Shown one piece after another: positions 20,686-30,429 of a stretch of DNA of 64,000 bases. The notes beneath the pieces were generated by a model, which saw only the letters and a list, made by a program, of their open reading frames with translations, did not search any database and had not been told where the DNA came from. This DNA is from Chersky-299 sp963749535. GTDB taxonomy: Bacteria > Actinomycetota > Thermoleophilia > RBG-16-64-13. The DNA is taken from contig CAVVNF010000026.1 in assembly GCA_963749535.1 (NCBI GenBank), positions 163,043 through 227,042 of the forward strand. The letters are read 5' to 3'. Every line of letters begins with the position of its first letter. Position 1 is the stretch's first letter. The translations under genes and the position numbers were made by a program.

Positions 20686-21316
20686 GTGATCGACAACTAC
20701 GACTCCTTCACCTACAACCTGGTGCAGTATCTGGCAGAGATATCCGGAGCCGAGATCCGGGTCTTCCGCAACGACAAGATCTCGGTGGCCGGCATTCGCG
20801 AAGAGCGGCCCACCCACGTGGTCGTATCCCCGGGCCCCTGCACGCCCGACGAGGCCGGAATCAGTCTGGAGGCGATGCGGGCCTTGGGAGGGGTGAGTAC
20901 CCATCCTGGGGGTCTGTCTGGGGCACCAGGCGATCGGACAGGTCGTACGGTGGACGGGTCGTGCGCGGGGCAGGCGCCGGTTCACGGCAAGACCTCTCTG
21001 ATCCATCACGACGGCCGCACGATCTTCTGCCGGGCTGCCTCTTCCTTTCGTAGCCACCCGCTATCACTCCCTGGTCGTGGACCGCGTGCTGCCGCCTGCG
21101 CTTGAGGGTTCGGCCTGGACCGAGGACGGAGTGGTCATGGCCGTGCGCCACCGGGAGTTCGTGGTGGAAGGCGTGCAGTTCCATCCGGAGAGCCTGATGA
21201 CGCTGTGTGGCAAGGACCTGCTGCGCAACTTTCTCGTCTCGCGGGCTGGGCGGTGGGAGGATCGGCGACGGACCGCTCTCCCGATCGAGCGGCGGCCAAC
21301 GGAGGTGGAGCGATGA
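20686..21316 (+). CDS. trpG: Anthranilate synthase glutaminase (component II), about four indels
   Basis: Class I glutamine amidotransferase supplying ammonia to TrpE. Signatures: IDNYDSFTYNLVQYL at the N-terminus, SPGPCTPDEAG, the nucleophile loop GVCLGHQAIGQ (only in frame after removing an extra base near 20896), YHSLVVDRVLP, and the His-Glu pair FHPES near the end. Four insertions removed give 208 residues from the GTG at 20686. The true start may be about 10 codons upstream (LRILVIDNYD). The trpD ATG overlaps its stop. The 127 bases before it show no gene. Confidence 0.85.
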
Positions 21317-22467
21317 AAGGGCCGGTAGTGGCGCGGTCGACTGGGCCCGAGTCCTTTGGGCGTGAGGCGACCTCGCCGTCGCTTCGACCCCCGTTCGTAT
21401 CGATTCTCGGACGCCTCGCGGACGGCATAGACCTGACGAAGGAGGAAGCGGCAGTCGCCCTTGAGCAGATCATCGAGGGAGAGGCCAGCGAAGTCCAGGC
21501 GGCTGCCTTCCTTATGGGCCTCCGGGTGAAAGGAGAGACGGCCGACGAGATAGCCGGACTGGCCGAAACGACGCGGCGGATGGCTTTGCGCGTTGTGACA
21601 AACGAGGAAGTGCTTGTCGACACAGCTGGGACCGGCGGCGATGGGCTTCATACCTTCAACATCTCCACCACAGCCGCTTTCGTCGCCGCCGGTGCTGGAG
21701 TGAAGATAGCCAAGCATGGCAATCGGGCGGCCAGCTCACGCTCCGGCTCGGCGGACATGCTGGAAGCCCTGGGAGTGCGAATAGACCTGAATCCCGAGCA
21801 GATCGCCACCTGTCTCAAACGGACGGGGATCGGGTTCATGTTCGCGCCGTTGCACCACAGGGCGGCGGGACGCGTATCGACCGTTCGCAAGGCGCTTGGC
21901 GTGCGGACCGTCTTCAACTTCCTGGGCCCACTCACCAATCCCGCAGGGGCGCGGCGGCAACTGGTGGGAGTCAGCGCTCCCGCCCATCTGGAGCTTCTTG
22001 CTGGAGCGCTCGCACGCATGGGATGCGAACGGGCCCTTGTCGTCCATGGCGATGAAGGACTGGATGAACTCTCAGTCTGCGGTCCCACGACCGTGGTGGA
22101 AGTACTCGGCGCGAGACTTTGCGACCCGTACATAGTCGAACCCGAGCAGATGGGCCTGGTAAGGCGGCAGCTGGCCGAGCTGGCAGGCGGCGACGCCGCC
22201 GACAACGCGGCTCTCACCCAAGCCATCTTGAGGGGAGCCAGGGGAGGGCCGCGCGACGTCGTCCTCATTAACGCGGCGGGCGCCCTGTACGTCGCCGGTG
22301 CGGCCTCCTCGATCGCGACTGGACTCGAACTCGCCCGAGACTCTATCGATTCCGGGCGAGCGGCCCGCGTGTTGGAACGGTTGGTCGACTTGAGCCGGCG
22401 CTTCTCCCCAGCGGCGGAGGTCGTGACCTCCAGTGCGTTCGCCCCTCGCGATGCGAGTTTGGCGTGA
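21313..22467 (+). CDS. trpD: Anthranilate phosphoribosyltransferase
   Basis: 384 residues, somewhat longer than usual because of a ~30-residue N-terminal extension. Motifs of the nucleoside phosphoribosyltransferase fold are intact: VDTAGTGGDG, FNISTTAAFVAAGAG, KHGNRAASSRSGSADMLEALG and NFLGPLTNPA. Transfers phosphoribose from PRPP to anthranilate. ATG overlaps the trpG stop and its own stop overlaps the trpC GTG, so it is translationally coupled on both sides. No frame break, in contrast to trpE and trpG. Confidence 0.93.
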   Translation: MKGPVVARSTGPESFGREATSPSLRPPFVSILGRLADGIDLTKEEAAVALEQIIEGEASEVQAAAFLMGLRVKGETADEIAGLAETTRRMALRVVTNEEVLVDTAGTGGDGLHTFNISTTAAFVAAGAGVKIAKHGNRAASSRSGSADMLEALGVRIDLNPEQIATCLKRTGIGFMFAPLHHRAAGRVSTVRKALGVRTVFNFLGPLTNPAGARRQLVGVSAPAHLELLAGALARMGCERALVVHGDEGLDELSVCGPTTVVEVLGARLCDPYIVEPEQMGLVRRQLAELAGGDAADNAALTQAILRGARGGPRDVVLINAAGALYVAGAASSIATGLELARDSIDSGRAARVLERLVDLSRRFSPAAEVVTSSAFAPRDASLA

Positions 22468-23360
22468 GAGGGAACCGGGCAGGTCAGGCCGATCCGGGTC
22501 TTGAGGCGACGACCTATCTCGACCGGATCGTGCCCGCGGTGCGGCGGAGATTACGCGAGCGTCAGCAGGCCGTTCCCCGGCGCGAGCTGGAAGCTCAACT
22601 CGACGCTCAGCTTCACGCGACGCCTCGGCCTTCGTTCGAGGCCGCGCTCGGCATGCCGGGCATCTCGCTCATCGCGGAGGTGAAGCGCCGGTCGCCGAGT
22701 AAAGGCCCCATACGTCCGCATCTCGATGTGGCCGACGTGGTTCGCACGTACGAACATGCTGGGGCCCGGGCGATCTCAGTGCTCACCGAGCAGGATCACT
22801 TCTCGGGTGAACTGGACGATCTGGACCGGGCTGCGCTGGCGACCACGCTGCCCATCCTGCGGAAGGATTTCATCCTCGACGCGTATCAACTCGTGGAGGC
22901 TGCGGTGCACGGCGCTTCCGCGGTGCTCCTAATCGCCGCTCTGCTTCCCGACAGGGGTTTGGCGCAACTATCGAAAGTGGCCGCCACGCTGGGATTGGAT
23001 GTCCTGCTCGAGGTCCACGACGAACGGGAGCTGTACCGGGCGCTCGAGTTGGACAAGGCGCTGATCGGCATCAACAACAGGGACCTGCGGACTTTCGCCG
23101 TATCCATCGCCACCACCGAGCTTCTCTTGGGCAAGGTGCCGCCAGGGCGGATGGTGGTCAGCGAAAGCGGCATCTGGACACATGATGACATTGCATCTCT
23201 CGCGCAGCTCGGGGTTGACGGCGTGCTGGTCGGGGAAAGTCTTTTGCGGAGTCCCGACATCGGCCGCGCCGTTGTGGAGCTCCTTTCATTTCCCGCCGGG
23301 GGGGAGCTACCCTTGGGAAAGAAGCGGCGAAACGTGAACACCGAAAGGGATACCCAATGA
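22464..23360 (+). CDS. trpC: Indole-3-glycerol-phosphate synthase
   Basis: 298 residues, TIM barrel. Family motifs: ISLIAEVKRRSPSKGPI with the catalytic lysine, ISVLTEQDHFSG, LRKDFILDAYQL, GINNRDLRTF and VSESGI. Converts CdRP to indole-3-glycerol phosphate. The GTG start overlaps the trpD stop. The ~50-residue leader before the barrel is usual. The next gene (usp) overlaps its stop codon by four bases. Confidence 0.93.
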   Translation: MRGNRAGQADPGLEATTYLDRIVPAVRRRLRERQQAVPRRELEAQLDAQLHATPRPSFEAALGMPGISLIAEVKRRSPSKGPIRPHLDVADVVRTYEHAGARAISVLTEQDHFSGELDDLDRAALATTLPILRKDFILDAYQLVEAAVHGASAVLLIAALLPDRGLAQLSKVAATLGLDVLLEVHDERELYRALELDKALIGINNRDLRTFAVSIATTELLLGKVPPGRMVVSESGIWTHDDIASLAQLGVDGVLVGESLLRSPDIGRAVVELLSFPAGGELPLGKKRRNVNTERDTQ

Positions 23361-24193
23361 TCAAGTCACTGCTGGTCCCAGTGGATTCGTCGTCCTACGC
23401 GAGATCAGCGCTGGAGCACGCCCTTGAGCTGGGCAAGGTGTACCAAGCTAGGCTCACCGGGCTGTATGTGCTGGACGTCCGCTATCTCGAGATGCCGCCA
23501 TATCTGGACTATTCGTACGCCTTCGAGGCCGTTGCGCCCACCCTTGTGCCGCTTGACCTTATGGAGAAGATCCGCGCCAAAAGCGAGCGGATACTCAACG
23601 ACTTCCGGGAAGCGGTCGAGAAGAGCGGGCTCAAGGCGGAGACGCGGACCGAGGAAGGTGTGCCGAGTCAGGCCATAGCCGACATCGGCGATGCGTACGA
23701 TCTGATCGTCATGGGCAAGCGCGGTGAACACGCTCGATGGGGGAGGGAGTTGCTCGGTTCGACGGCCGAGGACGTCGTACGCCGCGCCGGGACGCCGGTT
23801 CTTCTGGTAGAGGAGAAAGCGCGCCCTCTGGCCAAGATGCTCGTCATGTACGACGGCAGTCACTCCGCTAACCGAGCGCTCAAGTTCGCGGCCGATATCG
23901 CCCAGCGCACGTTTTCCACCGTCAAAGTCCTCACTGCGAACGACGACGCGGCGGCTGGGGCTGCGGTCCAGGACGATGCCAGGTCATACCTCGAGGCACA
24001 GGGGTTGAAGGCGTCGTTCGCGCTGGAACCAGACCGGGCTCCCAAGGCGGCGCTCAAGGAACTCGAGAAGGAGCCGGCAGATCTTCTCGTCATCGGTATG
24101 CAGGGGCATTCCGCTCTTTACGAACTGGTTCTTGGCGGCAACGCGGAGCACCTGATGCGAACCGTCGGCCTGCCGGTGCTTCTGGTCCCATGA
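23357..24193 (+). CDS. Tandem universal stress protein
   Basis: 278 residues with two UspA folds. Domain 1 (residues 1-150) starts MIKSLLVPVDSSSYAR and has the ATP-loop motif VMGKRGEHARWGRELLGSTAE. Domain 2 starts MLVMYDGSHSANRALKFA and ends IGMQGHSALYELVLGGNAEHL. The G-x2-G-x9-G(S/T) nucleotide loop is recognisable in domain 1. Placed inside the trp operon with 4-base overlaps on both sides. A link between tryptophan synthesis and stress sensing is not obvious. Confidence 0.85.
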   Translation: MIKSLLVPVDSSSYARSALEHALELGKVYQARLTGLYVLDVRYLEMPPYLDYSYAFEAVAPTLVPLDLMEKIRAKSERILNDFREAVEKSGLKAETRTEEGVPSQAIADIGDAYDLIVMGKRGEHARWGRELLGSTAEDVVRRAGTPVLLVEEKARPLAKMLVMYDGSHSANRALKFAADIAQRTFSTVKVLTANDDAAAGAAVQDDARSYLEAQGLKASFALEPDRAPKAALKELEKEPADLLVIGMQGHSALYELVLGGNAEHLMRTVGLPVLLVP

Positions 24194-25221
24194 CTTCTGC
24201 CTTGTCCCAGAAACCTTCAGCCGGACACAAGATCAGGGTCCTGACCGCCAAGGGGTTGGAGGAGTTCCCGGCGGCCGCCCTTTCGACCGCGCTGTGTGCT
24301 CTTGATCAGCCCCAGTGCCCGGTAACGTGGATCCATGCGGAGCACGACGAGGCCGTAGTGAAGGCGCTGGACGACATGGGCCTCGACGAGATCGCGGTCA
24401 AGAGCCTGCGCGACGGCCCGGAACGACCGCGTGTAGAGGAGTTCGCGGACCATCTGTACATCTCGTTGTTCTCCGCAGGCAAGTCTGGAGGAAAGCCCGC
24501 CCCGAAGCGAACGGCCCAGGAGGATGTCGCGGCCCCTCTTCCTCGCCTGCGCGAGTTGCGCGTCTTTCTGAGTGCCACGTGGGTCATCTCAGTGGGCCAC
24601 ATCGATCCGTCGGATTACGAAACGCTCGAGCTGAGGATGAGGCGGCAGGTCTTCTCGAGGAACCGGGGGCCAAGCTTCATCGTGTACCACATCTGCGAGT
24701 GGCTGGTGGAGAGCCTGCAGCCCACGTTGGAGCGACTGGACGACCGCATAGACGCGCTCGAAGACGAGGTAGTTCTGACCACCGGTGAGGCGACCATGCA
24801 TGAGCTCTTCGGCCTCAAGCGCGACCTCGTGGACCTGCGCCGCCGCGTGGCGCCATTGCGTGACGTCATGCAGCGCCTGGGCTCGCACGGGGTCGTTTTT
24901 ATTCAACCTGAGGCTGAGGTGTACTTTCGAGATGTCCACGACGATGTCCTGAGGGCCATCGAACTGCTGGACACCTATCGCGACATCCTGTCCTCTGCGC
25001 TCGACCTGCATCTCTCCAGCGTTTCCAATCGGCTCAACCGGGTGATGAAGCAGCTGACGGTAGTCGCCACCATGTTCATGCCGCTCTCCTTCCTCGTGGG
25101 TCTCTTCGGCACGAACTTCACAAGCATGCCCTATGGCAGTTTTCCCTGGTTCATAAGCATGTTCGTGCTGTTCTTCATCTCGGTGGCTGTAATGTGGATC
25201 TACACGTGGCGGAGGACGTAG
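24190..25221 (+). CDS. CorA-family divalent cation transporter
   Basis: 343 residues: a long cytoplasmic N-terminal domain, coiled-coil region (residues ~150-280) and two C-terminal membrane helices. The loop between them reads GLFGTNFTSMPYGS, so the usual CorA GMN motif is replaced by GTN, a variant seen in Zn or Mg/Co relatives. The C-terminus is basic (YTWRRT), as in CorA. ATG overlaps the usp stop. Likely Mg2+ or Zn2+ transport; the exact ion cannot be read from sequence. Confidence 0.8.
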   Translation: MTSALSQKPSAGHKIRVLTAKGLEEFPAAALSTALCALDQPQCPVTWIHAEHDEAVVKALDDMGLDEIAVKSLRDGPERPRVEEFADHLYISLFSAGKSGGKPAPKRTAQEDVAAPLPRLRELRVFLSATWVISVGHIDPSDYETLELRMRRQVFSRNRGPSFIVYHICEWLVESLQPTLERLDDRIDALEDEVVLTTGEATMHELFGLKRDLVDLRRRVAPLRDVMQRLGSHGVVFIQPEAEVYFRDVHDDVLRAIELLDTYRDILSSALDLHLSSVSNRLNRVMKQLTVVATMFMPLSFLVGLFGTNFTSMPYGSFPWFISMFVLFFISVAVMWIYTWRRT

Positions 25222-25276
25222 GACGAACCCGAAGTACACCAAGACCGCCTCAGCGACTCAGACCGCCGCCGATCAC

Positions 25277-26155
25277 ATGGCGACCAGGGACTCGGGCGCG
25301 GCGGTGTCCCGCGAGACCGGCGCCGCGGCTGGGGCTGCGGGGATCGTCCGTACTGGTGCGGGAGCCACCGGGAATGCCGCGACCGCGGCAGCCGCGGGCA
25401 GTCCCCGGCGGCTGTTCCCGCCGGGGGCCGGTCCAGCCGTGAAGATCTGCGGACTCACCCAAGAAGAGGATGTCGTTCTCGCCTGCGAACTCGGCGCTTG
25501 GGCGGTCGGCTTCGTTCTAGCTCCGAGCCCGCGCCGAGTCGATCCCGCGGACATCACACGCCTTTTGGAGCGGGTGCCCGCCAGAGCGGCGCTGGCGGTG
25601 GGTGTGTTCGTGGAAGAATCTGCCTCCGACATCGCGGACACCGCGCGGGAAGCGGGGCTCGATGCGGTCCAGCTGCATGGGGGAGAGTGGGGGCCGAGTG
25701 TCGCCGAGGTGAGACGGGCGCTGTCGGTCTTCGGTGGCCCGACGTCAGGCGACAGAGGGCCGGGCGGCGGCAGGGTCGGAAGTTGGCCGCCGCTTGTGAT
25801 CGCGGTCGTCGCAGTGTCGCCGGATGCGGATGACCCCAAGGAGCTGCGAGAGAAGGTCGACGCAGTTTCAGCCGCCGACGTTCTGCTCTTTGATACGTGC
25901 GTGAGCCGACCTGGGGGAGGGTCCGGCGTTCCGTTCTCTTGGTCCCTGGCGCGACAGGCTGCTGGAGACCGGCCTTTCCTTGTCGCGGGAGGGATCGGCC
26001 CGGCGAACGCGCGCATCGCTCTGAAACAATCCGGGGCCTCTGGGATCGACGTGGCGAGTGGGGTGGAGTCCTCGCCCGGCAAGAAAGACGAGCGGTCGCT
26101 TCGGATGCTTTTTGCAGCTCTGCGACCCATGAACGAAGAAGGGACAAGATCTTGA
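25277..26155 (+). CDS. trpF: Phosphoribosylanthranilate isomerase
   Basis: TIM-barrel isomerase of the trp pathway: VKICGLTQEEDV with the catalytic Cys, VGVFVEE, LDAVQLHGGEWG, LLFDT with the catalytic Asp, and VAGGIGPANA. From the ATG at 25277 the protein is 292 residues. The first ~54 are an Ala/Gly/Thr-rich stretch unlike the family, so a GTG at 25439 (about 238 residues) may be the real start. Neither start has a clear ribosome site. The stop overlaps the trpB TTG. Confidence 0.88.
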   Translation: MATRDSGAAVSRETGAAAGAAGIVRTGAGATGNAATAAAAGSPRRLFPPGAGPAVKICGLTQEEDVVLACELGAWAVGFVLAPSPRRVDPADITRLLERVPARAALAVGVFVEESASDIADTAREAGLDAVQLHGGEWGPSVAEVRRALSVFGGPTSGDRGPGGGRVGSWPPLVIAVVAVSPDADDPKELREKVDAVSAADVLLFDTCVSRPGGGSGVPFSWSLARQAAGDRPFLVAGGIGPANARIALKQSGASGIDVASGVESSPGKKDERSLRMLFAALRPMNEEGTRS

Positions 26156-27330
26156 CATTACCCCAACGATTCGGCCCATTCGGGGGCCGTTATGTACCGG
26201 AAACCCTGGTCCCCGCATTGGAGGAACTGGAGTTCGCCTACGAGCGATATCGCGGCGATCCAGAATTCGTTCGGGAGCTTGGGGTACTGCGGTCCGACTA
26301 TGCGGGCAGGCCCACGCCGCTCTACCTAGCGAAGCGACTTTCGCAGCAGGTGGGATGCCGGGTCTACCTCAAGAGAGAAGATCTGGCGCACACCGGAGCC
26401 CACAAGATCAACAACACGCTGGGACAGATTCTGCTCGCCCGCCGCATGGGCAAGAAGCGCATCATCGCTGAGACCGGCGCAGGCCAGCACGGCGTTGCGA
26501 CTGCTACCGTCGCCGCCTTGTTCGGACTCGAGTGCCACGTGTATATGGGGGAGGAAGACATCCGCCGCCAGGAGCTCAACGTCTTTCGGATGAGATTGCT
26601 CGGGGCCGAGGTGGTGCCGGTGTCCTCGGGGAGCGGCACGCTCAAGGATGCCACCAACGAAGCCATTCGGGATTGGGTCACCAACGTGGAGACCACGCAC
26701 TACATCATAGGCTCCGTGGTCGGCCCGGCTCCGTACCCGCTCATCGTGCGCGAGTTCCAGTCCGTCATCGGCTCGGAGACGCGTTGCCAGATGCAGGAGA
26801 AAGAGGGCCGCTTGCCAGACGGCATCGTCGCCTGCGTGGGAGCGGGCAGCAACGCGATCGGCATATTCCATGAGTTTCGCGACGAGGCGGAGGTCAGGCT
26901 TGTGGGCGTCGAGGCCGCCGGCTACGGCCTGGACTCAGGGAAACACGGGGCTTCACTCGCCCGGGGCACGACCGGCATCCTGCATGGCGCATTCTCATAC
27001 GTCCTTCAGGATGCGGACGGTCTGATCCAGGAGGCGCATTCTGTTGCCGCGGGGCTGGACTACCCCTCCGTCGGTCCGGAGCATGCCTTCCTACGCGATT
27101 CGGGAAGGGTGATCTATGACAGTGTCACCGATGATGAAGCATTGGCCGCGTTCCAGGTGCTATCGCGACTGGAGGGGATCATCCCGGCGCTGGAAAGCTC
27201 CCATGCCATCGCTTTTCTCCTCCGGGAGGGTCATGGGTTCGGGTCTGAGGATGTGGTCGTGGTCTGCCTTTCCGGACGTGGCGACAAGGATGTGTACAGC
27301 GTGGCGCACATGCTGGGGCTGAAGGCGTGA
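26152..27330 (+). CDS. trpB: Tryptophan synthase beta chain
   Basis: 392 residues from a TTG at 26152 overlapping the trpF stop. PLP enzyme: RFGPFGGRYVPETL at the N-terminus, the Schiff-base lysine in HTGAHKINNTLGQIL, AETGAGQHGVATAT, VGAGSNAIGIFHEF and the C-terminal CLSGRGDKD. Joins indole and serine to tryptophan in a complex with TrpA. Normal TrpB1 length and motifs. Frame intact. Confidence 0.95.
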   Translation: MTLPQRFGPFGGRYVPETLVPALEELEFAYERYRGDPEFVRELGVLRSDYAGRPTPLYLAKRLSQQVGCRVYLKREDLAHTGAHKINNTLGQILLARRMGKKRIIAETGAGQHGVATATVAALFGLECHVYMGEEDIRRQELNVFRMRLLGAEVVPVSSGSGTLKDATNEAIRDWVTNVETTHYIIGSVVGPAPYPLIVREFQSVIGSETRCQMQEKEGRLPDGIVACVGAGSNAIGIFHEFRDEAEVRLVGVEAAGYGLDSGKHGASLARGTTGILHGAFSYVLQDADGLIQEAHSVAAGLDYPSVGPEHAFLRDSGRVIYDSVTDDEALAAFQVLSRLEGIIPALESSHAIAFLLREGHGFGSEDVVVVCLSGRGDKDVYSVAHMLGLKA

Positions 27331-28148
27331 ACGGCCGGCACACCGCTTTGTCTGGACTCTTCCGGACTTCGCCTCACCCGCTGCTCATACCGTATGCGGT
27401 TGGCGGTTTTCCCGATCCTGGATCGTGTCTTGAGATCCTCCGGACCTACCAGCAGGCCGGTGCAAGGCTGATCGAGCTCGGCATCCCCTTTTCGGACCCG
27501 TTGGCGGATGGTCCGGTCATACAAGCGGCTTCCCAGGTTGCCCTGCGCGGGGGTGTCCGCACTCGCGACGTGCTCGACATCGCGGGGACCGTGGCGGAGG
27601 AAGGGGCGAACGTCGTTCTTCTGAGCTACTTGAACTCGATTCTGGCTCTCCGCCCCGAACACTTCTTCGACCTCTGTCGCGACAAAGGCGTCTTGGGAGT
27701 GGTCGTCCCCGATCTTCCCGTGGAGGAGGCGGGCGTATTGCAGGGCGTAGCGACCAGCCGCGGTGTGGACGTGATCCTTCTCGCCGCGCCCACGAGCACA
27801 GAGGAGAGACTGGCCCGCATAGCATCGGCTGCTTCGGGGTTCATCTATTGTGTCTCCGTGGCCGGTGTAACCGGCACTCGCTCGTCCCTCCGGTCGGACC
27901 TTCCCGCCTTCCTGGCTCGGCTGAGGAGGCAAACCGATCTTCCTCTGGCGGTCGGCTTTGGCGTGTCCACACCGGCTCAGGCGGGGGCGGTTGCTGAACA
28001 TGCCGACGGAGTGATAGTCGGGAGCGCTCTTGTGGAGATGATCAGAAGTTCCCTGGCGTCAAGCGGGGGGATCGAAAAGGGCAGGGCGAAAGTGCGTTTG
28101 TTCTTGAAGGAGGCGGCGGCGGCCATCGCCGCGAGGGGCGCGAACTGA
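27327..28148 (+). CDS. trpA: Tryptophan synthase alpha chain
   Basis: 273 residues from GTG overlapping the trpB stop. Catalytic Glu in IELGIPFSDPLADGPVIQ and catalytic Asp in VVVPDLPVEEA. Phosphate-binding loops CVSVAGVTGTR and VGFGVSTPAQA are present. Cleaves indole-3-glycerol phosphate to indole. Last gene of the operon. It ends one base from the convergent BldD-like gene with no room for a terminator, so the two transcripts probably overlap. Confidence 0.94.
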   Translation: MNGRHTALSGLFRTSPHPLLIPYAVGGFPDPGSCLEILRTYQQAGARLIELGIPFSDPLADGPVIQAASQVALRGGVRTRDVLDIAGTVAEEGANVVLLSYLNSILALRPEHFFDLCRDKGVLGVVVPDLPVEEAGVLQGVATSRGVDVILLAAPTSTEERLARIASAASGFIYCVSVAGVTGTRSSLRSDLPAFLARLRRQTDLPLAVGFGVSTPAQAGAVAEHADGVIVGSALVEMIRSSLASSGGIEKGRAKVRLFLKEAAAAIAARGAN

Positions 28149-28649
28149 CTACTGGTTGAGGAGTATTCCCTCGTTCTCTAAATACTCTTTTAGAGCCTGA
28201 GGCCGCATACCATACAGCCCGGAGAGGTATGCCAGGTCATCCTTGCGGATCGTCAGCAGCTCACGCGCGGGGTCGTTGCGCAATTCTCGCAGGAATCCAA
28301 GGTAGGTCTCCAACGGCCGGCGTTCGCTCGGGTTCAGCCTTTCGAGGTTGTCCAGTCGGATTCGTAATGGGCCGTTTCGGGTGAGGGTCCGTTGGAACTC
28401 GGGATCGTCTTCCACATCGAGGATCGACATCGGCGATTGGCCGTAGATCGAAGAAAGCTCGAAAAGGCGTTCCAGACTTAGGCTGCGCTTGCCGCGCTCA
28501 TATGCGCTCAGAGTCGAGACAACGAATGAACCACCCGAGCGCTCGCAGACTTCCTGCAGGCTCAGACCCCGGTCCTGGCGGAGCTTGCGCAGCTTCTCAC
28601 CCACCAGTTCCACGTACCGCTTTTCTCTTTCTTCGTGTTCTTGTTCCAT
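28149..28649 (-). CDS. BldD-like helix-turn-helix regulator
   Basis: 166 residues. N-terminal XRE-type HTH (residues ~12-75): LRQDRGLSLQEVCERSGG, STLSAYERGKRSLSLERLFELS, close in pattern to BldD of actinomycetes. The C-terminal part is Arg/Asp-rich (RIRLDNLERL) and ends in a second helical segment. Streptomyces BldD binds c-di-GMP through its C-terminal domain; whether this one does cannot be told. Supports an actinobacterial origin. Convergent with trpA. Confidence 0.7.
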   Translation of the reverse strand: MEQEHEEREKRYVELVGEKLRKLRQDRGLSLQEVCERSGGSFVVSTLSAYERGKRSLSLERLFELSSIYGQSPMSILDVEDDPEFQRTLTRNGPLRIRLDNLERLNPSERRPLETYLGFLRELRNDPARELLTIRKDDLAYLSGLYGMRPQALKEYLENEGILLNQ

Positions 28650-28937
28650 TCCAAAAATGTTAGCAGTAGGACAACATTTTATCTACCCAAGCGGCACACT
28701 TTTCCAACACAGTTTGAGGCCGCCGCCGAGCCTTTTCAAGGTGCTAGGGACATCATTCGCTTCGAGCGCTGTGATTCCTTGTCAAGTGTCCGGATCCGAG
28801 TCGATGCCAGGCGAAAGCCGGAGTGGGAAAGCCGAGTGCGGGCACCGCCGAGAAGATGCCCTCGCGGTCCGCGGTTCTTTCGACAGGCGTCCGGCAAGAG
28901 GGATCGCGCATGCTGAACAGCGACGACTTCGGGAAGA

Positions 28938-29027
28938 TGGTGCCGAAGGCGGGAATCGAACCCGCACGAGGTGTGACCCTCACTGGAGTTTGAGTCCAGC
29001 GCGTCTGCCAGTTCCGCCACTTCGGCA
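28938..29027 (-). tRNA. tRNA-Leu (anticodon CAA)
   Basis: 87-nt class II tRNA plus encoded CCA (28938-28940). Seven-base acceptor stem TGCCGAA/TTCGGCA, anticodon loop CTCAAAC giving CAA (reads UUG), a variable arm of leucine type, and T-loop GGTTCGAATCC. Confidence 0.95.
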
Positions 29028-29598
29028 CATCAGGATAAGCCCGCATCGCTCTGAGGCGGGCGCCCGTCCCGGACGGGAGCCCGATCGAGGCCGGGAGCCA
29101 TTATAGTCGATGGCGGCGGCGCGGCCCAAATCTGCGGCCCGCGAATCTCCTAGCATCTCCGCGCTGTACGTAGGCTCCGACTACGTGGAGGCGCCGACGA
29201 CAGCGCTGGTGACCGGCCGGAGCAGACTCTACTTAAAGAGCACGATCTCCAGAACGGAGAGCACATCTCCAAGCGGCGTTTCTTCTCGGGCTCCTTCGGG
29301 TAAACTACCAGACATTCAGAGTTGGCGGGGATGGGTGCGCACCGCTAGATGGAACGCGGTTCCGTAGGATAGGAAATGATGGCATCTTCTAGTAGACCTC
29401 GTCCCGACGAGAGTGAGCGCCTTCTTCCCCTTTTGTCCAATGATGGTGTAGAGTTCTGGTCGTACTCTCCCTTATCGAGAGTGGAGTATCTTTCCTACAA
29501 ACTCGGGTGATCTCCTCTCACCAGCGCGATGTGTCGCTTGTATGCGGCACGGATGATGGCTGGGATGACAGAGGAGGAAGACTTTCGGAGGTCCGCAT
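29028..29598. other. 570-base gap upstream of the phloroglucinol operon, no gene seen
   Basis: Open frames here are short and unlike any family. An inverted repeat ACTCTC (29464) / GAGAGT (ending 29482) lies about 120 bases before the first operon gene and could be an operator, but no regulator is adjacent. Confidence 0.4.
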
Positions 29599-30423
29599 AT
29601 GGAGAAGCTGATAATAACCGTAGCGACGACCGGGGCCATGACCACCAAGGAAAACACCCCGTATCTCGCGACCCAGCCGGAAGAGATCGCCGAAGAGGTC
29701 TACATGGCTTACCAGGCCGGTGCCTCCGTGGCGCACATTCATGTGCGGACGGACGAGGACAAGGCCACCATGGATCTGGAGCGGTTCCGGGAGACCGTCG
29801 GGCTCGTTCGTGAGAAATGCGACATCATCATCAACATGACTTCCTCCGGAGGTCTCGGCTTCAGCGACGAGGAGCGCATCGCTCCCCACATCGAACTAAA
29901 GCCCGACATGGGTACCTTTGACGCCGGGTCCATGAACTTCTATAAAGGCATATTCCTCAATCCGCCTCTTTTCCTCGAGAAGCTGGGCACGGCCTACATC
30001 GAGAACGGCATCAAGCCCGAAGTCGAAGTTTTCGACGCGGGCATGGTTTGGAACGCGAAGCGTCTGTTGAAGGAGGGGTTCCTCAAGGCCCCGATCCACT
30101 TCCAGTGCTGCTTGCAAGTCCACGGCGGGATGGAAGGCACTCCGAAGAACCTGCTGCATCTGGTCGAGTCCTTGCCTGAGGGCTCCACCTGGTCGGCATT
30201 CGGGTGTGGACCCACTGCGCTGCCCATCACTACCATGGCCATCCATATGGGCGGTCACGTCCGTGTCGGGATGGAAGACAACGTGTACTTGACCAAAGGT
30301 GTTCTCGCCAAGCACAACTATGAGTTCATCGAGAGGGTCCAGCGCCTGGCCAAAGAGTTCGAAAGGCCGGTGGCGAATGTGGCGGAAGCCAGAGCGATCC
30401 TCGGACTGCCTCCCAAGAAGTAG
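29599..30423 (+). CDS. BKACE-family beta-keto acid cleavage enzyme, probable triacetate acetoacetate-lyase
   Basis: 274 residues, intact. Family DUF849/BKACE: Zn-dependent TIM barrel with ligands in VAHIHVR (residues ~44-50) and the Glu of RVGMEDN near residue 230; NMTSSGG and FDAGSMNF are also typical. BKACE enzymes transfer a two-carbon or larger piece of a beta-keto acid to acetyl-CoA. In the Clostridium phloroglucinol pathway the member called TAL converts triacetate plus acetyl-CoA to acetoacetyl-CoA and acetoacetate. The neighbours here are the other enzymes of that pathway, so TAL is the best call. ATG preceded by GGAGGT. Confidence 0.85.
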   Translation: MEKLIITVATTGAMTTKENTPYLATQPEEIAEEVYMAYQAGASVAHIHVRTDEDKATMDLERFRETVGLVREKCDIIINMTSSGGLGFSDEERIAPHIELKPDMGTFDAGSMNFYKGIFLNPPLFLEKLGTAYIENGIKPEVEVFDAGMVWNAKRLLKEGFLKAPIHFQCCLQVHGGMEGTPKNLLHLVESLPEGSTWSAFGCGPTALPITTMAIHMGGHVRVGMEDNVYLTKGVLAKHNYEFIERVQRLAKEFERPVANVAEARAILGLPPKK

Positions 30424-30429
30424 GGTGAT

